A DNA stretch of 64,000 nt from Elysia chlorotica. Lineage: Eukaryota; Mollusca; Gastropoda; Plakobranchidae. Location of the stretch: NCBI GenBank assembly GCA_003991915.1, contig RQTK01000022.1, positions 447,531 through 511,530 on the forward strand, given 5' to 3'. The notes beneath the pieces were generated by a model. The model did no database searches. It was given only the letters and a program-made list of their open reading frames with translations, and had not been told where the DNA came from. Shown here in pieces: positions 50,411-64,000 of this stretch; positions within the stretch are counted from its first letter, which is position 1, and every line of letters starts with the position of its first letter. The position numbers and the translations under genes are program-made.

Positions 50411-50551
50411 ATGGCTGGACCTTTGGTGTGGCTGGGGGTATCGGGGGTCTCTCGGTGGCTCTGCTGGACTCTTCTCGAAGACAAACGCTGACCTTCTTTA
50501 CACTGTCCAGATCCATGAAGGCTGTACTCTCAACGCTAGTTACCAGAGGTT
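50411..50551 (+). CDS. Orphan exon resembling TMEM135
   Basis: An acceptor (tattaatcag) and a phase-1 donor (accagaggtttgt) bracket an open stretch encoding GWTFGVAGGIGGLSVALL followed by DSSRRQTLTFFTLSRSMKAV and LSTLVTRG. The glycine-rich hydrophobic segment, the SRR motif and the closing RG resemble one exon of TMEM135, a peroxisomal/mitochondrial multi-pass membrane protein. Human TMEM135 has the corresponding pattern KSRRGLLTIYM...GVARG. I found no neighbouring exons on either side. It may be a duplicated fragment or part of a gene with distant exons. The assignment rests on a short match from memory. Confidence 0.5.
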
Positions 50552-50559
50552 TGTTTGTT

Positions 50560-50825
50560 TTGTAGCTCAAAGTCCAACGTCACCACTATATAGGCTTTGT
50601 TGTGGACGCACCCCAAGACTAACGTCTGACAACTTATATGAGCGACGCACAAGAAACAGTACGGGGAGACCTGATCTCCTGTCTCAGCTGATCACATTAT
50701 ACATGTACTGACACTTACTCAACCTGGAGGGGACGAAATCGTACAAAGTAATTTTTGAACCATTATGGGTTTTTGATTTGGAGACCAACGCCCTACCACT
50801 TGAACCAGTTCGCCCCCGTGGCCAA
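50560..50825 (-). mobile_element. tRNA-derived SINE, family A, full length
   Basis: Tail (caaagtccaacgtcaccact), middle (gatctcctgtctcagctgat, cacattatacatgtactgac) and head (tttttgaaccattatgggtt; gccctaccacttgaaccag) are in full family order. Confidence 0.83.
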
Positions 50826-50929
50826 CGTTGGCGCCTGAAACTGATTTTTAGAAATACGATACTGTCCATCACATAATGGAAAGTAAAAGATACGTTTGAT
50901 GAAGGGATGTCGCATTTCAAAAACAAAGA

Positions 50930-50932
<3 letters not shown>

Positions 50933-51012
<80 letters not shown>

Positions 51013-51057
51013 GACAGAGAGAGAGAGAGAGAGACAGAGAGAGAGAGACAGAGAGAA

Positions 51058-51101
<44 letters not shown>

Positions 51102-51117
51102 GGACAAACAGACAGAG
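50933..51117. repeat. (GA)n and (GACA)n compound microsatellite
   Basis: A GA run of about 60 bases is followed by mixed GA/GACA and a long GACA block. Confidence 0.97.
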
Positions 51118-51278
51118 CCACGAGGAGGGGAGGGGTGTAAGAAAGTTAATGAAATGAAAGGGAGAAAGAGGGACAGCGATCGAGAGAGGAATGTTAGTGA
51201 GAGGTACATGTATGGTAGCATGCCCAAGTAGGCAATTGTGGTCAGAATACTGTTAAGTCATTAAGGCGAGTACATTCA

Positions 51279-51686
51279 CCATGTACATTATATAATTATA
51301 TATGTTACAAAGGGATTTTAAAATGGAATTGTGCCATTTTGAGTTCAAAAATTTATATCATCATAAACAAAACTGTAAATAACATCTTGTAATTAACAAT
51401 AGGTTTAAAGATGTGTGGCAACCTTAATCAGCACGCATATGATTATGATGATTAATACTTTTAGTGATAAAAATGTACTTTAAATTAGCAGCAGTGTGGA
51501 ACCGGAGATGCCGGTAAAATAGTAAACAATAGCCTTAGATTAGAATCTACATCTAGAGTCCCCATCTAGATCTAGATTTAGGTCTAGATACACGTTGATT
51601 TCTAATCAAGCGTTCTAAGAACAGTAATTTTACTCTTTTACCAAGATATTTAAAGTTAAGATTCAGATCAAGATCTAACTCTAAAT
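51279..51686. repeat. 408-bp tandem duplication, first unit (copy B)
   Basis: By eye it is identical to 51687-52094. It covers only the part downstream of HAGH exon 1 (in transcript direction), so it carries no exon. Confidence 0.93.
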
Positions 51687-52515
51687 CCATGTACATTATA
51701 TAATTATATATGTTACAAAGGGATTTTAAAATGGAATTGTGCCATTTTGAGTTCAAAAATTTATATCATCATAAACAAAACTGTAAATAACATCTTGTAA
51801 TTAACAATAGGTTTAAAGATGTGTGGCAACCTTAATCAGCACGCATATGATTATGATGATTAATACTTTTAGTGATAAAAATGTACTTTAAATTAGCAGC
51901 AGTGTGGAACCGGAGATGCCGGTAAAATAGTAAACAATAGCCTTAGATTAGAATCTACATCTAGAGTCCCCATCTAGATCTAGATTTAGGTCTAGATACA
52001 CGTTGATTTCTAATCAAGCGTTCTAAGAACAGTAATTTTACTCTTTTACCAAGATATTTAAAGTTAAGATTCAGATCAAGATCTAACTCTAAATATAGCT
52101 CTACATTTTCTATATCGATTTTGTGGGCTTACCTGCTCTGAGCACACCGAGTAATGGTTTTAGACGAGAAACTATAGATCTTTTGCACACGTTCATTGTG
52201 AAACTGTTTCAGTGTTTTGTTTACACTAGGCCTACACCAAGCAGTCCAGCACCGGTGCGTCCTTGACCCTTTATTTCTCAAGGCTTTGCCGACTTCATAC
52301 GAAAGGTAGGCTAGGTCCTCTAACCCACCATTCTTTATCTATCGCAGTGATAACACAATGAGAAAAATGAGAGGCTACCCTCATTTGATATGCCCAGAAA
52401 CAATAAGTGCATCGGTAACGGCAGAAAAAATGTTTTTTTTTTTAATATAAGCTACTTTACATGACTCAATTTAAGATTGAATGTAAACAATTAATAACGT
52501 TGTTCTAGTTCCTGT
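51687..52515 (-). promoter_or_regulatory. HAGH promoter/exon 1 region, copy C, with second first exon
   Basis: A second copy of the HAGH 5' region. It holds an intact exon 1 at 52133-52196 that begins with ATG, encodes the same presequence as exon 1 (one silent change, ATC to ATA) and ends in the same GTAAGC donor in phase 1. Spliced to the acceptor at 47605 it would give the same protein. It could be an alternative promoter and first exon, or a dead duplicate. Confidence 0.85.
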
Positions 52516-52555
<40 letters not shown>

Positions 52556-52556
52556 A
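52516..52556. repeat. Short (GAT)n repeat ending copy C
   Basis: Homologue of the expanded repeat at 50032-50300, at the same relative position. Confidence 0.93.
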
Positions 52557-52913
52557 ATTTTGGTGGCGATGGTGGTAGTGAGATATATAGAAATTAAAAA
52601 TATATATCAAAATAGAAAGATAACTATGTACATAGAGCATTATTTTCGTTGATTCCTATTTATACATAGAAGAAGGCGAAAATGTGTTTATTGTGTAGGC
52701 CTACCTCTTTGTTTTTACTGTTAGATGTCCAGACCTCGCTCCTGTTAGTTTTAGGCCTCCTGTTGGTTTCTTCTTGCGCACTATTTTCGTTGTCTTGTCT
52801 GCATTCTGTAGTTGTTTTATTTATTGGACAGGAGAGTGTTATTGTTGTCGTCATCATAATTTATACAAAGGAAATTTCCGAAAACTACGTAAGCAATTGG
52901 TCACCTTCGACTC

Positions 52914-52915
<2 letters not shown>

Positions 52916-52966
<51 letters not shown>

Positions 52967-53050
52967 TATCTATCTATCTATCTACTGTATATATCTATTT
53001 ATTTTACTATCTATCTATCTATTTATATATTTATCTGTTTATCTATACTT
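52916..53050. repeat. (CT)n and (CTAT)n compound microsatellite
   Basis: A CT run to 52962 is followed by tetranucleotide CTAT units and degenerate TATT units. Confidence 0.95.
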
Positions 53051-53144
53051 ATTTCTCTCTGTCCTTGTCCATTACTGTATAAATGTTCATGTTTTATGTT
53101 GTCTAAACCTCCCCCCCCCCCACCCTCTGCCCTTTTCTCTTTCT

Positions 53145-53190
53145 NNNNNNNNNNNNNNNNNNNNNNNNNNNNNNNNNNNNNNNNNNNNNN
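53145..53190. other. Assembly gap (46 N)
   Basis: Flanked on both sides by C-runs and CT-rich sequence. The true length is unknown, and the sequence on either side may be collapsed. Confidence 0.99.
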
Positions 53191-53194
53191 GTTT

Positions 53195-54240
53195 TCTCCA
53201 ACCCCCCCCCCCCCCCCTTTTCTCTACCTTTTATAATTTTGTGTTACTGTTTAACAAAGCAAAAACTTACGATAGTCTACTGATCTGAAGTCATCATTAG
53301 ATTATTGCAACAATTAATTTTCTTAATGGACTGGGATGCGACGTTTTTGTGGTATTCAACGTCAATGAGAAAACAAGAGATTATCTACTCTATTTGTGTC
53401 TGCTCTGAGATTCGTGTTACTAATAAGTTTGCGGTTTTGATTGAGAGAGACAGTTCTATCGAAGAGTGTGTTTATGCTTGTCCATCGATACACTTTCCAC
53501 CAAGTTACACCATCAAAAGATTTTTTTTCGGTTGGAAAAAGAAGAGTTAAAGTTCTGTGTGAAGAACTGAAGTTACAAGACTCTTATGACTTTGTTTTTC
53601 AAAAAAAATTTAAAAAAGAACACGCGGCGTCTTGAATCAGAGACTAGGCTTAGATTGTTTCACATTCTCTAGTTAAACTACCGTTGGGGAGTTTAATGAA
53701 AAGAAAGAAAAAAAACAAAAACAAAAAAACGCATCTTTGTTTTGTTTTTAAATCTCTCGGGTTTTCCCGAAAAGTTGATTATTTGCGTGTCCCCGACACC
53801 CTGAATCAGTTTTGATATAGGTTATGCTTTCTTGTCTGCTCAGGTTTTGACCCTTGAGTGACCGGCTGGCTGCCCGTCCGAACCACAATCATGATGGTTT
53901 AATTTGTGTGTGTTTTGGTAAGTTTTTCAAGCTGTTACAGTAATTTTAATTCAACCAGGGTCAAAACACAAATGAATTCTTCTTAGTATAACTGCACCAC
54001 ATACAAATTTGAAACTGTTTCCCCAAATTAATGTTTACCTGATTTTAGGAGGATCTGTCATTCTGTGGTCCCTTTTTAAAATGTTCCCAACAACAAACAC
54101 GCAAAAAACTTGGCTAACAAAGTTCATATAAGTCAACACTCCAGCGTTTGGGAGAAGTGTCATGATCTAAAAAAATTATACGCAACCCAACGTACAAAGG
54201 CAATTATAAATTATAAAGGGCTGCATCTAATTACATGTAA
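53195..54240. other. Gene-free interval
   Basis: Short plus-strand frames at 53305-53635 lack splice context and recognisable motifs. Nothing else is supportable. Confidence 0.4.
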
Positions 54241-54243
54241 ATA

Positions 54244-54245
<2 letters not shown>

Positions 54246-54290
<45 letters not shown>
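54246..54290. repeat. (TA)n microsatellite
   Basis: An uninterrupted TA run of about 45 bases. Confidence 0.97.
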
Positions 54291-54297
<7 letters not shown>

Positions 54298-54619
54298 GTA
54301 GGCTACTATGCTATTTATTGTAACTTAGAATGTAATGTTTCTTGCTGTTTTTCTACTAAGTACTATAATTATTCAATGATATTACTACATGTAGACACCT
54401 ACAATTTTTTGCTGAGACCATAAATACTATAAATCAGTGAATTTTTTATCGTGAAAAACAATGAACCTGATTCGAAAACGCATAATGACTATAGTAGGCT
54501 ATAAGTACCCTCCAATCATCGGTATGCCAAGATCTTACTTTAAAATCGCGTAAAGAGAGCAGGTAACGGTCAAAAAAAGGGAATTTCCACTAACACTAAT
54601 TTTCTTTTTGTGGATACAT

Positions 54620-54850
54620 GGTTGAGTTGGTTTAACGTCCAACATCAGCATCAGCACTATATAGGTTGTATTGTGGGCGGGCCTCCAAGACTGGCGTCTG
54701 ACAATTTTATGTGCTGTCACACACCAAACAGTGCGGGGATAATATGACTACTCTCTCAGCCAGTCACATAAAACTAACACCGACCCAACCAGTAGGCTTG
54801 GACTTGGAGCGACATCGCAAGGGCTCGAAGCACGGATCCCCCCCTTTTCT
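54620..54850 (-). mobile_element. tRNA-derived SINE, family A, near full length
   Basis: Tail (tggtttaacgtccaacatca, with a duplicated catcag), middle (tgctgtcacacaccaaacag, ctctctcagccagtcacata) and head (caagggctcgaagcacgg). The head ends at a C-run. Confidence 0.85.
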
Positions 54851-55566
54851 GTGGTTACGAATACAAGATGAATTATACAACATGTAACACCATCGTATTT
54901 TTTGTCCATTTTCTTCGCTGAATAATTAGAGGATGTACATCTAATTTCTAAATTCTTTAGGAAACTCTGGGAGAGGTCTACATACCGTCCACGAATTCTT
55001 CTATCTCTCTCTCTCTAACACACACAACACACTTGCTTTGGGTCGTTTTAGAATGTATGTTAGCAAGGACAAAAGGAGAAAAAAATCATCACGCCATCGC
55101 AGCCGAAAACACCGACGTATTACATGACTAGGCTACTTGACTAAAACACATACATTTAATAATTATATAATGGCTTTGGCACACTTCAACGAATTTTGTT
55201 CTTGACTTCGATCCATTTTTCTCCCCTTAATACTAGTTGTCTACTACCACGAGTCACAGCTATACCTACCACCAAGCTTTACACTCAGAAGAAAACCCAA
55301 TCATAAAAAGGAAGCATGAATACAAAATGTATTACTATTATTGTCAGCACGTATCCGGTAGCATAAGTTGCATGACTTGGTGAAAACAGGAACATGCCAC
55401 AAAGTGAGATCACAATTTTGCTTAGTCATTTTAGCCTTTCTCAACGTCTATATATATCGTCAAGGGAATTTTATGTGTGTAGTGGATAAAGCAGGTGCAG
55501 ATCCACTTTCTGCGAAATTTCGTGGTAAAATCCTGTAAAATTAAAAATTCCCTTGACCTTATATGC

Positions 55567-55575
55567 TGAGAGAGA

Positions 55576-55644
<69 letters not shown>
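55567..55644. repeat. (GA)n microsatellite
   Basis: About 35 GA units. Confidence 0.97.
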
Positions 55645-55649
55645 TCAGC

Positions 55650-58600
55650 TTCCATGTCTCAATAATTAGTGCTATTGAACATTAAAAAATGCTTCCTTGT
55701 GTTTTTTTTTAATTATTTTCTTTTTATTATTTCACATTTTCATTGATTTTGAACGAATGAAACACACATAAATAAAATAAAAAAGCAAAAAAATATGATT
55801 GGTATAATCTGACATCTTTCGTTTTCATTTAAAATTAAACACATACAGTACATTACTTTAGCATCTCACTGTCTTGTAGTATTTCATATAATTATAAATA
55901 CTCCCTCTCAATGTGATAAAGCGTCTTTTAAACAAATAGAAACAAACTCTTATATACATGTTATAATTTTAAAAAATGTATGACATAGAAAAAGGAAAAC
56001 TTAGTGTGGTAAAGACATGGGAAAAAAAAAGCAAAAAAAAATATACAAAATATAAAAAGAAAATGTGCGCATTGCATAAAAAGAAAAAAATCAATTTAAT
56101 AACACTATGTGTTTTGTACATAAAATATCTATTGTATGTACGTTTACATGCATATTTAGGAGAAAGAATGCGACAAAAATTAGAAACCAAAAACAAAAAA
56201 ACACCCAGAACAACGAAAAAACATGTATTCAATTGGTCCTGATGAATATCACTTATTCCATTGTACCAAGAGACAATGGGTTGAGGTATGGAATAAAAAT
56301 AGGTTACATTTTAAGCCAAAATACCAAATTATAGGGGCCTTATCTTAAAACTTTTTGTTCCTTCAGTTTTCCCCCATGGTTTCTCAGTAATTACGAGATT
56401 TTACATGCCAAACTTTTGTAAAATGACACTTGTTTTAAATTCAGATTTGTGAACTCCGTTTCTCACTATATATTTTTTTTGAGGGAGGGGGTTGGGAGTC
56501 TCCCTTTGCTGACGGGAATGTGTAAATGCTCGGATAAAAAAAATCACCGATCAATGACCCTTTCAGAATGAGATAACCAAATTTTTTAAAAAGCAATATC
56601 TAATACAACTTTCACATCAAATACTTGGAAAAAAAAAAAAAGATAAAAAAATGAACAGAATTTATATTTAACATCTAGTAATACATTTTTATATCAATAT
56701 CAATTTTCACAACATGTGACTAGCTATTAGTATTAGAGAAGAAAGACAGGTAAAAAAAGTAAGTCATCGTCTGCATCAATATATGCACATATAATAATGA
56801 CTATGATACATTTAATATTCTAATTACAAATTGCTAAAAGATTCTCACTCTGCCGAGTCCTATATTTATAATTATACACATCCATGGAATATTGAAAAAA
56901 ACACAAAAACAAACAAGTACACATCAACACTTTACAAATTAAATACCAGTACTCAATGTGATTCTATGATAAATTTTGTTACATAAAGCAACAAGATTAT
57001 CACATCTATGCTCATCACTATCACATGCCTGCTTATGCAATATTGTATAATATACAAAGTGTACATGCCCAAGAGCCAATCCAATTACATAATTTAAATA
57101 TGTAACACACATGCAGCACAGCCTTTTCTCATGGATTTGATAGAAATACAGACCGACGTCTTTCAGAAATATATATGGAATAAGTTAGTATATTTTTAGC
57201 CCAGCATAAACCCGCTAATGAAGTAAATCATCTTGATCAAGTCAAAAATTCCTATAAAATAATTCTCCCTATGGTAGGGCTTTAAAAAAGATTATACAAA
57301 TAACAAAATTAAAGAGACTAAATAAAATAATACGCATTGTATAATATTTGTCTAATAGAATTTGGCAAAAAAAAAGCTTTGATCTTGCTACAGATTACCA
57401 CCTTCATTGATATTTAAGTCATTATAAGCAAGAGTTCCAATAAAATTATAAGATTTATACATTTTAGCAACATATTCATCTCTGATGCACACATACTATA
57501 AATAGAAAGGGGGAAAGTAAAATATCATAATGACAAAGTGACACCCTTTTTTAACATACAGAAGACAAATTAAACATGTTCATCTTCCCTAAATCCTTTT
57601 GCCTCAAGAATATTCTGCAGTACTTTTCAACTAAATGCTTTTCTTTATGTCAAATAAGAACATTTTTTTTTTTAAAGCAGCAACTTTGCTTTGGAATGTG
57701 TATTATTTAGAGACAAAAAAACTTTTGAGACAACTAACAAACAAATTTAAGAGAAAATGTGTTGAGAGAGTGAAAATGAAAAGTGATTTTTAAAAAATGA
57801 AAGGAGAAAAAAAAACACAACATAAATTGTCTGGAACTTCCGCAATACTTTGTGAAAGCTTAAAATATGAAACACATTTCAAAAATTACAAAAATGTAAG
57901 AAACAGGTCTCTGTCAATCTAAGGTTTGTTTTCAGCTTAAATTAGTGACAGTGGTTGACACATATTCCTTCACTTGTTCCATGTCTAATGATGAAAAAAG
58001 GAAAAGCTAGTTTGATTTCCCACTACATTTTGTATTCATTTGTAAATCCGGAAACATGTATACAAATTAAGTAGGCATCGTATTTTTGTTAAATCAAATT
58101 TTTTCTAAAATAACCACAAGCAGTGAGGCATATCTGCATCATACTTGCAGCTCTACAGCTCTGTGCATTGGAGATGAGAAATGATCACTCATGTTCTCAA
58201 CACAAACTCCACTCTTGTTACACAGCAATTAAAATGCAAAAACATTAATAGCCATATAGACAATTATTTCAATCTAAATGTTTGATCATTTACCACAAAC
58301 AGATAAAATCATAAATGTAATTGATATTACAATTTTTAAATTGTTTCAATATATTGCACACTTAGCTCCATTGCAATTTCTTTCAGCATTAAAATATATA
58401 AACCAAGTAGGTATTATATGTAGGCACCGTCCTTTACTGAAAATACATTTTACTTCTTTTCATTTATTTCAATCAACTCCTCTAGATTATCTTTATGTTT
58501 AGTTCTGATAGTTCTCTTTATAATTATATAAGAATATACGTTTTCATGCCTAATGGTATCCTATATCACTCCTAAATGTTGATAAATCATTCTCCCTTAT

Positions 58601-60742
58601 AGTAATTTATGCTGCTTAGGATGTTGATTAAAATGCAGATAATGGAACTGGTCATCACCTTGATGATCAACAACAGTATATGCATTGCTTGCAGGAATTA
58701 AGATTTCATGACAAAAAAAAATGTGATGTAGTTGATCTAAATCCTTCAATCAATAAGATTTCTTGACTTGCTAATAAATCACGCTCTGATCATACCATTA
58801 CTAACTATTCGGCCGAATAAACATCATCTTGGCGGCGTATTCGACTATCGTCGCGAATGGATTCACGTCCGTTTAGTGATTTCTTTGTTTATATCTGAGA
58901 CCTCTTTACTGCTATGAATTACCTTCTAGGAATGTCAAGGCTTATTTTGATGGTCGATTTTGCTAGCTGGGTTGATTGTATAGACCTGTCTTCCCACACT
59001 TTAAGTTCTATTTGACTGTCTGTAAGCTTAGATTTAGAATCTAGATTGAGTCGAGTCTTCATTATGGTTTGATGCTGTGAAATTGATAATGACGACAGTG
59101 ATGTAGAAGAAATGAATAATAGAGTTATTGAAAATGAAGATAAATGAGCCTGAGTGCTGTGAGGCAAAAATGGATTTTACCAAGTAGAAATTATCGAAAC
59201 CTCAACAAACCAAATTTTGTGCTCTTTTCTTTCTCATTGTGTATTTGCCTGTCTAATTCCAGTTATTTTGATAGTTAGAACATATCTTTAACATGTACGC
59301 TTATTTTTTTTCCCTAACATCTTATAATTTCTTATAATTGGGGACAATCTGCTATCAGTGAAAAATTAATACAGCCACCTAAGAGTTAAGGATGCTCTAC
59401 CATTGGAGTATGTTTATATGGTTTGATCAAGTCACACCAACAAATCAATAGATCTTCATAGAAAATAATTTAATATTGATCAATCGTCTAAACAAGTAAG
59501 TTTATTAGATCATATGGAAAAAAAAGATTCCACATAAAATACAAGGACAAGTACATACATGTATAATAATGTTTTTAGCTCTTAACGTACTGATTAAAAA
59601 AAAATGAAAAAAAGTAGGTTTAGAGGTTTAGTTCTTTCTGATTAAAACAACAGCTTCAAATGCAACAAAATACATCTTTGGCTACTTTTGCATGTTACTT
59701 CAATGGTGAATAAATGTACAATCCTCAATATAACATAGATGAACATAATGGCCTAAAACCCTGTCTGTAGAACATAAAATTATTTGAACACAATCCTGGT
59801 TTTTCAAACTCAATACAGAACAATATGGATTTCTAGCGAACATGTTAAACACTTCTGGGGGACTTTTCATCAAATTGTGTATGCCACTATAACTGCCCCA
59901 AAATCAAATTGAAAGATCTCTTGTTTATACAACCACAATGAGCATCAATATGCTACGGAGGTCTATTCTCTCTTATTGTTGTTTTTAAGTACTGGTACCC
60001 CTTGCTATTTCTTTTTTCAATTTCTTTTCTTTAATCTGTATTCCGCAATTAACTTTCTGAATCTTTAAAATTTAATTCCAATACTTTGGACAGAGCAACT
60101 AAGGTTACATTGCAAATTTAATCAATAATAATTGAATCGTATATTGGTCATGTTTGATCAAGAAAAGTAGAACAAAAATATGCTACTTGGTGCAATTTTA
60201 TTTTAATTAGAAGTAAAAATATTTAAATTCAATGCTTTTCAATACATTTGTTCCGTGCAAATCCATACCTTAGCAACAAAGAGATGGGTGGTTGCTTTAA
60301 GGTTTTAACGTCCAACATCAGCACTATAATTATAGGCTATATTGTGAGGGTGGTATATGGCAAAGTCTTTTACCCCAATAGTAGTGTTTTCTTCCTTTTT
60401 CTGTATGTCATAACCCACACAGTCTCTGTCAGCCCCCATGTTAGAAAAAGTGAAAATCAATATTAATTAAATGCATAAAATTTCAAATAAAAATTTCTGT
60501 TTTAAGCGTTTTAATTTAAATTCAAAAACATACTTTGGGTATTTCTTGATATCCCTGCCCCTCCATGTACAGTTAGGGTTAAACAGTAATTTCTTTTGAA
60601 AACTGAAGGAGAAAAATCAATAACATCTTGATCTATTCAATCTTGTTTCCTAGCTCACTCACTATGTTGATGAACCACTCTCCCTTAGTTACAATGCTTA
60701 GAACATTGATCAATTATTGGAGATGCAATTCATTATTATTAT
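55650..60742 (-). other. Gene-free AT-rich interval, partly likely DMXL 3' untranslated region
   Basis: No coding exon is recognisable on either strand. The part nearest 60742 must be the 3' untranslated region of the DMX-like gene on the minus strand. How far it extends cannot be read, because AATAAA-like hexamers are frequent in such AT-rich sequence. Bases about 58570-58640 and 60655-60715 show weak similarity around actctcccttag. Confidence 0.4.
60293..60352 (-). mobile_element. SINE tail fragment, family A
   Basis: ggttttaacgtccaacatca and ataggctatattgtgagg, lying in the presumed DMXL 3' region. Confidence 0.75.

Positions 60743-64000
<3,258 letters not shown>

Noticed and set aside
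50684..51227. Cysteine/serine/leucine-rich frames on the minus strand
   Set aside because: Translation of the GA/GACA compound microsatellite.
52682..53236. 184-codon frame spanning the assembly gap
   Set aside because: Made of CT/CTAT repeats, C-runs and N bases.

Overview
This is an AT-rich, intron-rich animal nuclear contig. Four things point to a lophotrochozoan, most likely a mollusc: the protein sequences, the density of tRNA-derived SINEs, RTE-like LINE fragments, and abundant simple repeats. The organism is inferred, not proven. There is one short assembly gap (N at 53145-53190). I found no bacterial, viral, CRISPR, rRNA or free-standing tRNA genes.

Four protein-coding loci can be reconstructed exon by exon from conserved residues, splice sites and reading phase. 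(1) 297-4481, minus: most of a sialin/VGLUT-type SLC17 transporter. Its 3' end runs off the left edge, and one exon is cut where a LINE reverse-transcriptase fragment abuts it. (2) 30017-41632, plus: a complete 19-exon MLH1 mismatch-repair gene of 692 aa. (3) 43238-49728, minus: a complete nine-exon hydroxyacylglutathione hydrolase (HAGH, glyoxalase II) of 299 aa. Its promoter and first exon are duplicated about 2.5 kb upstream. (4) 60743-64000, minus: the last five exons of a DMX-like (DMXL/rabconnectin-3 alpha) WD-repeat gene that continues off the right edge. MLH1 and HAGH are convergent, with about 1.6 kb between their stop codons. A lone TMEM135-like exon sits at 50411-50551 between the two HAGH promoter copies.

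The 4.5-30 kb interval has no gene I can support. It holds many SINE copies of two families with a related 3' domain, a MITE-like element, diverged segmental duplications, a LINE 3' end inside a degenerate satellite, and a 3-kb minisatellite (22.86-25.86 kb). That minisatellite switches orientation twice and so forms a roughly 2-kb palindrome.

The four genes act in unrelated processes: vesicular or lysosomal anion transport, DNA mismatch repair, methylglyoxal detoxification, and V-ATPase/synaptic-vesicle scaffolding. Nothing suggests an operon-like functional unit. The most unusual structures are the duplicated HAGH 5' end, the palindromic minisatellite and the LINE-broken SLC17 exon.
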